From NCBI GenBank assembly GCA_023935145.1, contig CM043700.1:22829501-22893500 (forward strand): a stretch of 64,000 nt of DNA, in the 5' to 3' direction. Positions 23,101 to 34,196 of this stretch are shown here, in pieces (positions within the stretch are counted from its first letter, which is position 1; every line of letters begins with the position of its first letter). The position numbers and the translations under genes were made by a program. Source of the DNA: Bretschneidera sinensis (lineage: Eukaryota > Streptophyta > Magnoliopsida > Brassicales > Akaniaceae). Below the pieces are notes generated by a model. It was not told where the DNA came from. It was given only the letters and a program-made list of their open reading frames with translations, and ran no database searches.

Positions 23101-23930
23101 TATCATTAAAAATACTGTTTCAAGTGAGAGTAACCGGAAAAAAAAAAATTAAAACAATCCCTTTTTATTTTAGCAGTTTATATAGCAATGATCAAAGAAA
23201 AATTGAAAAATCAACTTCATTAACAAAAGTTCTGAGAGAGGCCGAAAACAATGAAACAAAATTCAAGAGGATAAATAGACTAAGATTAGCTGGAGAATTG
23301 AGGCAACTCTCTCAGAGATTGCATATCTATTCCAAAAACCCGAATCAATTCGTCCAAAACTCAACCGCAACGAGATTGAAAATAATATTAAAATAACATT
23401 ATTTGAATTTTAACTCGATCAAAATTAAATATGAAATTACTCGAATTCGAGAGACTAATTTGAAACATAGATAATCGAACCTGAACTCGATCCAAAATTT
23501 TAAACAATCTGAAATGAAACTCAAAACTCTAATTAAACCCATATTTTTTAATGAAAAAAATGAATTAAAACATTATTTTACAAGCAATCTCTTTCTTCTT
23601 TTGCCTCAGCTCACAGGTACATACCACCAATTAATTTGATTTATTAAGAATTTGCAGAATATTTTCTTCTTTTTGATACAGGCCTTCGATCAACCAAAAC
23701 ACCAAATTAAATTGGAACTTGAATCATTCAAAGCCATTATACCTTATTTTTTCCTCTAATTTTAAGCCATTACCTCTTTCTTTCTCAAACAACAAATAAT
23801 TATAATTTACAAATTAATATATAAACACAACATAGTAACAACATGTACAATATGATTTTGAATACGTCATCAATAAAAAAGAAATTAAATAAAAATTATA
23901 ACATAAATATTCACACCATAAATATACATT
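20180..23930. other. Long gene-free stretch
   Basis: No gene supported. It includes a hairpin element (21204-21300). GC-richer patches lie at 21.60-21.96 and 22.54-22.80 kb and could be promoter or old exon material, but carry no recognisable protein. Repeated 'gattaaatttgatttcat' phrases occur near 22.23 and 22.31 kb. The open frame at 23082-23396 is Lys/Asn/Ile-rich with no domain. Confidence 0.5.
21204..21300. repeat. Short hairpin, MITE-like
   Basis: 'ggaccccttc' with 'aatcataatgtcact' on the left pairs with 'agtgacattgtgattgt' and 'ggaagggatcc' on the right, around a ~27-bp loop. A related 'ttaatgagtggtatattgtg' phrase occurs at 20.78 kb. The size and perfect-hairpin style suggest a small MITE, but no target duplication was established. 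Confidence 0.45.
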
Positions 23931-23946
23931 TTCTATGATCATCACT

Positions 23947-24432
23947 TCATGATATCAAAATCATCCTATTCCAAACACCCCCTACTGCGTAAGCAAGAAA
24001 CCGGTAGATAGGGCGAAAACAATCTTGCAAAGGGTTGTTGATGCAAACAATCCAACACGAAGATATAATTGAAGATGCCTTGTTTTCCAACTTACCCCAA
24101 AAGCGCTCGAAGCAATTCCGATTTTGACTCGCGAGTAGCACCGCTGATTGAAGATACACCGAGGCTGCACACTTCACCAAATCGTTCTTAATGCAGATGT
24201 TGGACGAGTTGAAGAACTGATCATATCCTTCTTGGATTGATGCGTGGCGTGATGATGAAGAACTCATAACATCTTTCAAACTTATGTATTTAAGATTATT
24301 ATTAATATTATTATTATCATTATCATTATCATTATTGTTGTCCACAGCGGCACAGTGATCTCTAACATTTGAACAATTTCTCCATAATTTCAATGAAGGT
24401 GCTTTTTTTATTCTGTGAAATTCTATCTCCAT
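23947..24432 (-). CDS. Plant protein of unknown function, 161 residues
   Basis: An intact single open frame with a good start context (AAAAATGGAG). The order is: a basic N-terminus (IEFHRIKKAPSLKLWRNC); a low-complexity Asn/Asp tract at residues 32-46 encoded by an ATT/ATC microsatellite; a Ser/Arg patch (SSSSSRH, about 57-63); then a compact C-terminal half. That half contains LVKCAASVYLQSAVLLA (about 84-100), NCFERFWGKL, three Cys residues and a hydrophobic end, AYAVGGVWNRMI. The two hydrophobic stretches are amphipathic rather than clear membrane spans. I do not recognise a named family. The organised C-terminal half, the lack of stops and the TA-rich promoter-like sequence with tatatatata at 24.47-24.49 kb argue for a real gene. 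The neighbours give no functional hint. Confidence 0.7.
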   Translation of the reverse strand: MEIEFHRIKKAPSLKLWRNCSNVRDHCAAVDNNNDNDNDNNNINNNLKYISLKDVMSSSSSRHASIQEGYDQFFNSSNICIKNDLVKCAASVYLQSAVLLASQNRNCFERFWGKLENKASSIISSCWIVCINNPLQDCFRPIYRFLAYAVGGVWNRMILIS

Positions 24433-24519
24433 TTTTCTAATTTAAAGGCATAGGAAAACAATCAAATGTGAGTTTTGTATATATATGTGTGCTAGAATGA
24501 AGAGAAGAGAAAGGGGAAG

Positions 24520-25055
24520 AGGGTTTTACATCAATGTGTGTACACGGTGATTTAAGTTCGTTATTTTTGTTTGATGGTTATTTTTGATACACGGAGAGAG
24601 TTGATTTGGTGTTAATTTGTGTATTTTTATGTTAGTATACCATAATTTTCATCGGCTATCCTTCAGTGTAGGACACAGACTCGGACAACTTCAATTTAAA
24701 AACACTAACAAAAGCATTTGATGTGGCTAAAACCTATTAAAATAAATTAACTCATAAATTGTTTTACAAAACACAAAACAATTTAAAGTTTCACTATTGC
24801 TTTCTCATAAATTGTTTTATAAACTATAAATCATTTTATATATTGAGTCCAACGCTATCTAAACCCAATATATTATTAAATAAGTATCAACATGTTATTA
24901 GTATAATCTTGGGTCTAACTTAATTAGTTTTGTTTTATTTACATTTATTAAAAAGAGATCAAACTCAGATCTCTTAGATAGAAGATTCGAAAATAACCAT
25001 TAGATCAAGATATCCTAATCAATTAGTTTTAGTGTTTTGGGGATAACTCCTTGTA
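24520..25055. other. Intergenic, no gene
   Basis: Upstream region of the unknown-protein gene. No element recognised. Confidence 0.5.
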
Positions 25056-25690
25056 CCAACAAAAAAAAAAGCATCAATCTCATGACTTGTATCGTATGTC
25101 TTAACCGTCCATTAAAATGTTATTACAACCACAATAGCATATATATTCATATCATTGTAGCATTGATATTGGTATCCATAAGGTTGCATTGAAATAAAAG
25201 CTTCAGTTTAATCAGGGTAAAAGGGGTTAAAAAAAATATTGGAAGAAATTAATATTCATTAAATTGTTCAATATGATATTAATACTATGACAGGGACTTT
25301 TGAAGTGCAGTGGTGCCCAATGCTCTATCAAGAAAGGAGGCCTATTTTTTTTCCGACGAGAATGTTGATTCCACCATCCAACCCGAGCTAGGGCTTTAAT
25401 CCCACTCTGTCAAAAAAAAGAGTTGCTTTTCAATCCCACTTCAGTACTAGGTTCGAAGTGCCTTCTTTCATCCAACAGGAATCCCCCCTAGCTAACTAGT
25501 ATATTAGATGTTTTATATAAAAGCTTCTCAAGATGAACAATAAGTGATTTTATTTTCTATGATTTCATGGGTAAGCTAGAGTGATCGGTGTTACATGGTG
25601 GTGCTCCACTCTCATTTATGGATATCAGGTTCAGTTTCTACTCAAAATTCTGGTTTATAGTGATGGGGTAAATGATTTGTTGGTAAAGCT
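25056..25690 (+). repeat. Segmental-duplication block, copy 1
   Basis: It starts 'aaaaaagcatcaatctcatga' and includes 'ccattaaaatgttattacaa', 'tatattcatatcattgtagca', 'ttgaaataaaagctt' and 'tattggaagaaattaatatt'. The same series occurs near 31.53, 46.24, 50.57 and 54.84 kb. The part after 25.55 kb ('gatttcatg' followed by 'ggtggtgctccactctcat') matches 31.87-31.93 kb. A GC-richer 25.29-25.50 kb segment is absent from copy 2 and may be an insertion. Confidence 0.75.
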
Positions 25691-26245
25691 ATTCTTCAGT
25701 GTCTCAATCTCCAATTCTTCATATATCCACTCTTATCTATTGGTGTGCTACTCCAGTTAGTTTTTTTATTTAAAATAATTGTACTATATTTGATGCGCTT
25801 CTATTTCTAATTGAAAGACTTAATATTCAAATATTAAGTAGTTGGTTGGGATGTGAAAACTAGACTATGTTTGATATGTATGCTTTTGTTGCTAATTGAA
25901 AGACTTTGTTGGTCTTTTTATCTTTATGTGTCCTAATTCTAAGTCCAATAGCGTTATTATTAGGATAAAAATTACAAAAAATTTCCGTAAGTGTAGGTTA
26001 ATATTAATCTTATACCATTTTGTTTTTTTGAACCATGAATTTGAAACCAGGCACAGAAAGGCAAATGAGCATTAAGAAAGGCCATTTTATTTATACTTCA
26101 TTACTGCCTCTTTCCCTTGTATTTTGGCACGTATTCTATTTTAAAATGTCTCATTATTTATCTATTTTAAAAAAGTTAAAGTTCAACTTTATGTGAATTT
26201 CCTAAAAATATCTTTAAGTTTAGGTTTCTTAGAAGACTACTATTG
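25691..26245. other. Duplicated non-coding DNA, no gene
   Basis: Contains the phrase 'tgaaccatgaatttgaaacca' (26.03 kb), which recurs at 33.37 and 49.56 kb as another marker of the duplicated block. No coding sequence. Confidence 0.5.
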
Positions 26246-27318
26246 AGGGATCTTAATTTTCTCAATTTTGTACGGGAAATATAGGAATAATTTACATATA
26301 TCTCAACTATCCTATTAAACCTAATGGTCATTATTATGCCAAATCGGCAAGATCACTTACAGTAAATGAAGTTGCCTATTATATTGCTTAAATTTTTTCA
26401 ATTTTACATTCTTTTTAATAGGAAATATTTCACTTTCTTTTTTTATTCTTCTTCCTTTACACCCTCTATTTGAGGTTCTAATAATGAAAAAAATATGCAG
26501 AAAATTGCTATTTTTTTATATATAAAAAATTAACCTGTGGGATCACTTAAAGCAAATGAACCCCTTGTTAGAAAATAACTTTTAAAAAATGAATCCCCAA
26601 ATCTAATTTCTTTTTTAAAAAAATGAAAAGATAAACCGAAAGTTTCTAACTAGATTTATAAAGATTGTTTTGATGTCATCATATTTCTTTTATATGGTTC
26701 ATATAGGTTATCATTGTTCATTTCTCTCTCTTTTTTGGTGAAAACAAGCTTTACATGAGCTTCTTACAATCATTGATCAAATATTGCCAACTTGTTTTCA
26801 AGATGTAGTTTATTTATTTTACTTGTTTTAATTTGGATCAACATTTATCCATTTGTTGTACATGTTTCTATTATATCTTATAATGATTTAATTTATGTTC
26901 CAACAGTAAGCATGCTTTTAATTTATTTCATTCCCATTGATTCTAACTAGAAACCTGAATCTAATAAACCTATAATTTGAAGAAAAAAATCATGACAATA
27001 TTAAAATTGAAAAAAAATGACACTAGATTAATTTTTTTTAATAAAAAATGTATTAATTTTCTGCATCTTTTTTTTAATTATAGAACCCTAAATAGAGAGA
27101 ATGAATAAGTAGAAGAAGAAAAAAAGGAAAGTGAAATATTTCTTATAAAAAAGAACATAAAATTGAAAATATTTAAGCAATATAATAAGCCGTTTCATTT
27201 ATTTTAAGTGATATTGTTGATTTAGCATAATAATGACCATTAGATTTAATAGGATGGTTGAGATGTATATAAATTATTACTATGTTTCCCGCACAAAATT
27301 GAGAAAACTAAGATCCAC
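26246..27318. mobile_element. Element with ~270-bp terminal inverted repeats
   Basis: 26246-26520 is repeated in reverse complement at about 27055-27318. Paired blocks are 'gatcttaattttctcaattttgt', 'cctattaaacctaatggtcat', 'aggaaatatttcactttc' and 'atgcagaaaatt'. The ~530-bp centre has no coding capacity. Long terminal inverted repeats around a short non-coding core fit a foldback or MULE-type non-autonomous DNA transposon. The arms have diverged by many substitutions, so the insertion is old. I could not fix a target duplication. Confidence 0.7.
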
Positions 27319-27660
27319 CACGGATACGTACTCTACCATTAAATCTAGGTATTAAATAAGAGTAATTTTGAAAAATATATTATAATTTAGGGTAAATATC
27401 TATTTTTTGTCCCTAAGATTTGAGCTTAATCACAATTGAGTCCTTATGGTTTCAATTTAAACTATCGGGTCTCTAGCATGTAAAAAACGTAACAATTGGG
27501 TCCCACAAACAAGACACCATTATAAAAACTAACGTCGCACATGCGACGAGGCTCGCACGGGCTTCAGAAACCAAATAAAATACCTACCCTACCCTCTCCC
27601 AATCCCCAATAAATTTTAGGGCAAAATCCCCAAAATCATCTTCGTCTCTCACTCATTACT

Positions 27661-27800
27661 AGTCTCTCATCGTTACCTCTCATCCTCCTCGCGATGCGAT
27701 GGGTTCTCGTTGTTACCTCTCATCCTCATCACAACACGACACGACGGGTTCTCATCGTTACCTCTCATCCTCCTTGCGACGCGGCGTGACGGATTTACAT
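27661..27800 (+). repeat. Three tandem ~45-bp repeats in the MULE leader
   Basis: The phrase tctcatcgttacctctcatc recurs at about 27665, 27700 (tctcgttgttacctctcatc) and 27750, each followed by 'ctc(c/a)t' and a CG-rich 'gcga' or 'acga' segment. It makes Ser/Arg-rich open frames on both strands that are not genes. Confidence 0.6.
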
Positions 27801-28804
27801 CTACCCAATATCATCTTCTCTCTCGTGATGGGTGTTTTCTCGAATTCGTCTCTCTCTCTCTCTCGCGACGTTTGCAACTCCAGGTACTTGTGTTTCACTC
27901 TCCCCTTTTCATATATATTGTCAGTTTTGCTATGTTTAGTGGGTGAGAAACAGTAGGAAACGACTTTCAATTGCTTGAAAATTAAGGATATTGCCTATTT
28001 GTTGCCTAATATATACTGTTCACATGTCCATTTCAGAGAGTAGTGAAGAGGAAGGTGACTTCCTATCTGCTTGAAAGCAACACTCTTTAGTCTAAAATCG
28101 ACTCTCTCCATCAATCCCTCACCAAAAAGGTATCATTTCTTCTCTCTCTGTTTTTTCTTTTTGAATAATTTTGTGTTTGTTTCCCTAGAAAATGTAGTAT
28201 GATTCAGTGTACATTTATGCATGTTTTAGACTTGTCTTTATTTCTTCTCTCTGTTAGACTCTCTCCATGTTTGTAATTAAGTTTTAGGGTTTTGTTTCCC
28301 TCGATTGAAATCATTAATGGACTTTTTCAGTGATAGGAAACTTCTAGTTAATTGTTAAGGGATGTCTGACTTGTATAGACATATGATAGATAATAAATGA
28401 TAAAAGGATTTTGAAATTCAAATACTTAAGTGACTATAGTAATGGATTGCTGAATTGAAATGAAATGTTTGACTCAATTCTAATTAATTGTACTCCTAAA
28501 GCAAGAATTTAAGTACGAGAATGTATAGGAAAGCTGTTTGAGGCTCTATAACCTTGGTAAGAGGATGTTCTAAGCTTTACTGTATTTGTTTCTGACATCT
28601 GTTAGATGACAGTTTCTCCAACATTGCTTGCTTGTGTGAAAATGGCATCTGTTTAACATTAACAATGTCCTGTTTTCCATTGATGCTTCTGTGCTCTCAT
28701 TGTGTCCCTTACAATGTTGGTTTTTTTTTTTCTCATGTAAGTCATTGGATTCTATGTATTTGTCCATAAGATTTAATTATAATGTTTATTTCATTCCAAA
28801 CCAT

Positions 28805-30462
28805 GTAAGAAATACATTGTGGATAAGACGATGATTTACGATGGTTGTGCCAGTGATAAGATGCCTATCTATTAGGTCACAGACATGTTAAGAAGTGTTG
28901 GAGTCACTGATTTTCAATACTTGTATTACACTGTATTTCAAAATAATTACGAATAGATTTTCAATACAAATTAAGACGTAAGTCTCATCAACCAATTTAT
29001 AGTCGGAATTTGCACTTATTAACCAAACAAAAAGAAAGACCTCATTCTTTTAAACCAAAAATGAACCTTAGTACTTTTCAATTATTCCTTAATCAAATTA
29101 AGAGGTTTACCCATTTTTTCTTTGAGGCGAATTCAAAATTGTTCGAATTTTATAATCGTCAATTACCGACATTGGTAAACGACCCAAAGCAATTTGATTA
29201 TAATTTAGTTCATGACGGTGTCTTTAATATGCTTGCAACTTATCAAGATGTAAGAGATTTCATTGATTTGATTAAGCCTAAGGTGATGATAGATGTCTAT
29301 GTGCAGCATACATGGCAACATGAAGGTTCCAATTCTGTTGAACAATAATACCTTTCTTGTGATGTGCCTGAGCTAGTGTTGACCTTAGAATACAATGATG
29401 TTCCATTTGAGTTGGGAAGTGATGGACGAGGAGGCAATGACGATGTGTTAGTACTTTTTGATGAGTTAAGTGGTGGTGGTGAGTTTGTAAATGATTATGG
29501 TGTTCAGACTGAGGAGCTTTATGAGGGTGGGGAGTCTCTATATAATGAGGAGAGTAATGAGGATGGTTCTTCTAGTAGTGAATATGGTGGGAGTGACTAT
29601 GAATTTAAGGATAGTGATGGGGATAGTGATGATAATGGGCTTAGTGAGGATGATATGGCTTAGAAGGACAATATTGATGAAGGGCTTACTGATTCAGAGA
29701 TGGGGGGAACACTATTGGCAGTTTTGAATATGCAACTTTTTTGGAGTTGGCCTGATGAGGAAGTAAATGATGATGGTTCTGACTATACTGGGTCAGATGA
29801 TTTGCATAACCCTTGGAATTCTATGATGAAGATTATGGGCCAAGGTGGTCTGAATTCAACCCTGAAAAAGACATGGGGATCCTAAATTGAAGATGGGCAT
29901 GCTATATGGTTTGAAGGAAATTTTAAAAGAAGTAGTCATCAAGTATTAAATTCTGAAAGGGTGTGTAATCTAATTTGTGAAAAATGATAAAGTAAGGGTG
30001 AAAATGAAGTGTCGTCACAAGACTTACAACTGGGTGTTATATACTCCAAGGTTAAGAAAGTCTTCCACATATCAGATTAGGACTCTAGGTCTAGTCCACT
30101 CATGTCCAAAAACAAGACATAACAGACATTGTAACCCCAATTTTTTAGCAAAAAACTACATGGAGAGGTTTAGAAATTATCTAACTCATAAGCCTATGTA
30201 TGTTGTGAGAGATACAATGCAAGACTTTAGTGTTGATATTTCTGGCATGAAGGCTTGGAAAGCTAAGAACATGGTACTTAAAGAAATATATGGGAGCTAC
30301 AAGGATCAGTACAGAAGGTTGTGGGATTATCGTGCAAAGAAAAAAAGAGCAAATCCTTGTGGCATAGTTGACATGCTTTGTGACAGAAATTATTCACCAT
30401 CAATGTTTAAAATACTCTAAATTTGTTTTGAGGCTTACAAGAAAGGGTTCTTGGTTGGATTT
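28805..30462 (+). pseudogene. MULE (MuDR-type) transposase, N-terminal half only
   Basis: Read across several frames, the order matches plant MuDR-type transposases. KMPI, a stop and VTDMLRSVG then DFQYLYY lie at 28.86-28.95 kb, MIDVYVQHT near 29.30 kb, and a long acidic Ser/Asp/Glu/Gly region at 29.36-29.66 kb. An FNPEKDMGDPKLKMGM block at 29.86-29.90 kb and VKNDKVRVKMKC then NWVLYT follow at 29.98-30.04 kb. Finally come YQIRTLGLVHSC and NPNFLAKNYMERFRN, and a helical linker with LKEIYGSYKDQYRRLWDY. After a stop at 30418-30420, ICFEAYKKGF continues the family for about 10 residues and then similarity ends. That point is just before the DDE catalytic domain. About 250 bp near 28.95-29.2 kb do not match and may be a small insertion. 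Several stops and shifts: inactive. Confidence 0.82.
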
Positions 30463-30470
30463 GAATTCAC

Positions 30471-31280
30471 AAGTGATGTTTTTTATTATCTCTTTTCATT
30501 ATAAAGCAATATTTTTTTCGTTTTAAAAAAAATCTACGATGCATTTGAATTCATAAATTTGGAATACATCTTGCTAAAATGTTTGGATACAGTTCAATTT
30601 TTAACAATTCATTATATATGCATTCAAATCTTTAACGATTTGCATTTGAAATTTCATAAAGCTTTTTTTTTTGTAATCGTGAAATCGGTCTGGATTTTAA
30701 CCATCTTTGATATGCACGTCTTGTACCCTAAATCTTGAGGTGTATGACTTTAGAAAAGCAAACTATTGAATTAAATAGCCATTAGATGATCATAAAAGGA
30801 CACTTGAAGTGTTGAATTTGAGATTTCATAAAATTTCATACATAAAAGAAGTAAATATATTTTTACAGTTAGTGAACAAAGAAAGTGAATAGCTTAGCTG
30901 TTTTTAAATACTAAATGTTAAAAATTTTAAAAATAGTCTTTTTGTATGCGAATATATTTTTACAGTTGGTGAACTAAGAAAGTGAATAGCTTAGCTGTTT
31001 TTCAATACTAAATGTTAAAAATTTAAAATATAGTCTTTGTGTATGCGAGTTTGTAATTGAAATGCACATGTTAAATGGCTAATTTGTAGTCTAGTTTCAA
31101 ATTTTTGTCATCAAATGTACTTAGTTTGAGTCAAGTGTGAACACATTATTTCTCTTTAGTAAATCACCATTAGGTCCGTAAATTTATAATTAGCCGTGAA
31201 TTCATGATTTCTTAAAAACTTCCGAAATAAAAATTCAAGCAAATTTAGAGGAAGAAAAGTAGGAGGAGGACGATGATGAT
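30471..31280. repeat. Duplicated non-coding DNA with a 98-bp tandem pair (30853-31048)
   Basis: aatatatttttacagtt(a/g)gtgaac starts at 30853 and 30951. Both copies run to 'gtctt(t)(t/g)tgtatgcga'. 30.48-30.56 kb resembles 49.66-49.76 kb, and 30.54-30.87 kb resembles 33.69-33.87 kb. No gene. Confidence 0.7.
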
Positions 31281-32050
31281 GATGTACAGCTCACTATAAT
31301 TTTTTTATATAAAAAAAGTCACATGTACAGCTCATAAAAAAATTAAAACCACCTATAATTTTCCTGAACCCAATTATGAAGACATTATGTACAATTTACA
31401 TGAGAGCTAGGTATACAATGTGCTATTAAATGACTGTTTTGGGGATAGGTCCTCCTCTCTTGCAACAATTTATCCGCAAGTAATTTCATTTATCCAAAGA
31501 AAAAGTTTGTTATTTGACCCACAAAAAGCATCATTCTAATGACTTTGTTAAGGAGAAGACAAACTGTATGTCTTAACTGACCGTTAAAATGTTGTTACAA
31601 TGAATATATTCATATCATTGGAGCACTTAATGGCATCAAAAAGGCTTTCAACATTGAAACAAAACAATAAAATATGGTTGCACTGAAGTAAAAGGTTCAA
31701 TTTAATCAGAATTAAATGGGTACCAAAAGAATGAGAAAATATAAAATATTGGAGAAAATTAATATTCATTCGATTGGTTATTATAGTACTACTATTACGA
31801 ACACGTCTTTCTTTCATATGTTCGTTGATATTCAAGTTTGTCTTGATGAATATCAAATGATTTTGTATTTTGTGATTTCATGTGCAATTTGGAATGGTTG
31901 CAGTACAATGCTAGACGGTGGTGTTCCACTCTCATCTATGGATGTCATGTTCAAGTTCCACAGAAAGCCTCGGCCTATAGCAATGAAGTTAAAAAATTTC
32001 TTGTAAGGCCATTTTTAATGATCCTCGTGATCCTCCTCTGTCATGACATT
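31281..32050 (+). repeat. Segmental-duplication block, copy 2
   Basis: Carries the same ordered markers as copies near 25.06, 46.24, 50.57 and 54.84 kb ('aaaagcatcattctaatga', 'gaccgttaaaatgttgtta', 'tattggagaaaattaatattc'), plus the 'ggtggtgttccactctcat' block shared with 25.6 kb. Open frames here lack any domain. Confidence 0.75.
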
Positions 32051-32559
32051 GTTTCTCCTTACCAAGACATGTAAGAATGATGCCCATATCCCCTTACTAG
32101 GACATGTAAATACAAACTTGTCTTGTACAGTTGCTTACTATAAATAAGTTTGGGGAATTTTTTTGTGAAAAAGAAAACTGTATATAGAAACAAGAAAGAA
32201 TGATGTTGCACTAGATTAATTTTTATAGCAGCTAAAAAAACCAACGCTGTAATAAAATGTAATGCTGCATCAGGTTAAGGTCTATAACAACTAAGACAAG
32301 GTAATGTTGCAAAAAAAAATTAAGTGTTAGTTAGATAAGAGAAGGATTATAAACATAAGTGGCAATTTTAATTTTCACTTTGGGAGATAAAATATATGTT
32401 GAAATACAGAGAAGCAGAACAGAGGCAGATTTGACGAATTGTACCTTAGGTCTTGGATTTCAAGGTTACGCCTCTTTGTTGATTTCTGCTTTATATATAA
32501 ACGAAGCCAATAGGACTTAGAGCAACCACTTGTCCTATATACCGGAGAAACAAACCAAA
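32051..32559. other. No gene recognised
   Basis: AT-rich DNA with short repeats of 'taatgttgca' type near 32.2-32.3 kb. Confidence 0.45.
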
Positions 32560-32772
32560 ACTTTTTGGATTATTCGGGTTTAAATTCAATGATTCGTTTA
32601 GATTAGTTGAAAATTTCATTAATAATTTTGAGGAGCTTTATTGATAACGTCAATATAAGTGTAATATTCAAAAATTAACATTATCATTAAAGTTTCTAAA
32701 ATTACTAATAAAATTTTCAACTAATCTAAATCATTAAATTTAAACTCGAACCAACTAAAAAATGCTCCAAAC
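32560..32772. mobile_element. MITE with ~80-bp inverted repeats
   Basis: 'ggtttaaattcaatgatt' and 'tttagattagttgaaaattt' with 'cattaataattttgag' on the left pair with 'aaaattactaataaaatttt', 'caactaatctaaatcatt' and 'aaatttaaactcgaacc' on the right. The central spacer is about 40 bp. It is hairpin-shaped and non-coding. Confidence 0.65.
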
Positions 32773-33436
32773 ATACTCTAAGGAATTGACACATTAAACG
32801 AACATGTTAATTGACACCCAGATAAAGGAAAGTCTCTCTACTCAACTCAGAAAGCCAAATGTAAAAGAAGAAAAAAGAAAAAGCCAAGTATACACAAAAG
32901 GAAAATGTTAATAATGTTATATGACTTTTTAGTACCATCATTTGATAATAATTTAATATAATGATATCAACTTATAGTAATTTAGTATTATTTGGGTAAT
33001 GTTTGGATACATGCTTAAATCAGTAGCAGATAAAGTGGTTTAAATTATTTTTATTTTGAATGAATTTAAACATCAAAATTACCGTCAAATTGTACATTTT
33101 ATTAAAATTATATCATTCTGTCAATTACTTTCAAATGGTATCTAAATTTACTATCAAATATGATATCCAAAATTACTATCAAATGGTATCAAAAAGTTGC
33201 GTGCCATTATACCAATGGCACCATAGAATCAAGCCATTTCTTTTAATTGATTGAAATTTCTAGAAGTATACAGAAATAGAAGAAAAAAAATTTAAAGTTG
33301 GGTAATGCAAAAAGAATTAAAGAAATAGGATTATGCAGGGGCTTGCTGGCCTATAATTAATTTTTGAACCATGAATTTGAAACCAAGCCAAGAAGTACTA
33401 CTGGGTATTAACAAAGCCCACTTTTATTTACAATCT
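32773..33436. other. AT-rich DNA, short tandem phrases, no gene
   Basis: A short phrase of the 'ttactatcaaatggtatc' type recurs about four times at 33115-33195. The 33340-33420 part ('gcttgctggcctataatta', 'gaaccatgaatttgaaacc') is a marker shared with 26.03 and 49.54 kb. Confidence 0.5.
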
Positions 33437-33522
33437 TCTTTATTGGAATTTTTTAGAACTTTATTAGTAATGTCTTACATATGCAATTGTCATTACTAAT
33501 AAAAATTTTAAAAATTACCAAT
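33437..33522. repeat. Small hairpin, MITE-like
   Basis: 'ttggaattttttagaa' and 'ctttattagtaatg' pair with 'cattactaataaa' and 'aattttaaaaattaccaa' around an 18-bp loop. Probably a degraded MITE. Confidence 0.5.
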
Positions 33523-34196
33523 TATGTTTCTATCTATATAAATCTTTTGATTTACATTTTGTGCAGCTAAAAAATTTTTTTTGACAATTATGACCCAAAA
33601 GTTACTTGTCAGACTATCATTAATTAAATGATGTCTTTTATTTTATCTTTTGTTTCTATAATTTGATATCTTTTAATTAAATAAAAAAACTACGATGCAT
33701 TATTAAATTTATTATTTATATTTGAAATACATGTATTTATATTTCAAACTCGATTAAAAATTTTGGATGCAGTTCAAAGTTTAGAATTTTGCAATTTTAT
33801 ATATACAAATCTTTAACAATTTGGGTTTGCAATTTCATAGAATTTCATACACAAAAGAAAAAAATATATTTTTATTCGGTATTTTAACAAAGAAATGGAA
33901 AGCTGTTTCCTAATATTCAATATTAAAACTTAAAATAACAATAAAAATTTGACGTCTACTTGCAAAACTGAAGCCATGCCAAAACCTATTCAGTTAAATG
34001 ACCTAAAACTACTATCGTGTGAGTTACTGCAAAGGAAAGGGCAAGTTAACTTGTCTATTTATATATTGTCAAAAAAATATATTGTTTAGCTACATATGTT
34101 GTAATGCATTCTTGCTCCCACAAAAAGAAATAACAATGTTATTTAAGTATTGGAGGAAATTAAATTAAATTGTGAAGAAAGCAATTAAAGTCGGGT
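33523..34196. other. AT-rich DNA, no gene
   Basis: Contains duplicated-block material (33.69-33.95 kb resembles 30.5-31.0 kb). No coding sequence. Confidence 0.45.

Larger units (their letters stand above)
27389..30470 (+). mobile_element. Truncated Mutator-like element (MULE)
   Basis: The left end at 27389 reads gggtaaatatctatttttt followed by 'gtccctaagatttgagc', a terminal-repeat style common to plant MULEs. A leader region follows, with ~45-bp tandem repeats at 27.66-27.80 kb and splice-like GT sites. Then comes a degenerate transposase 5' half (28.8-30.46 kb). The DDE catalytic domain and right end are missing: similarity stops at about 30.46 kb, and the following DNA (30.48 kb on) matches the duplicated block seen at 49.66 kb. 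Confidence 0.75.

Noticed and set aside
27699..27970. Ser/Arg-rich open frames on both strands
   Set aside because: They come from short tandem repeats in the MULE leader. No conserved domain.
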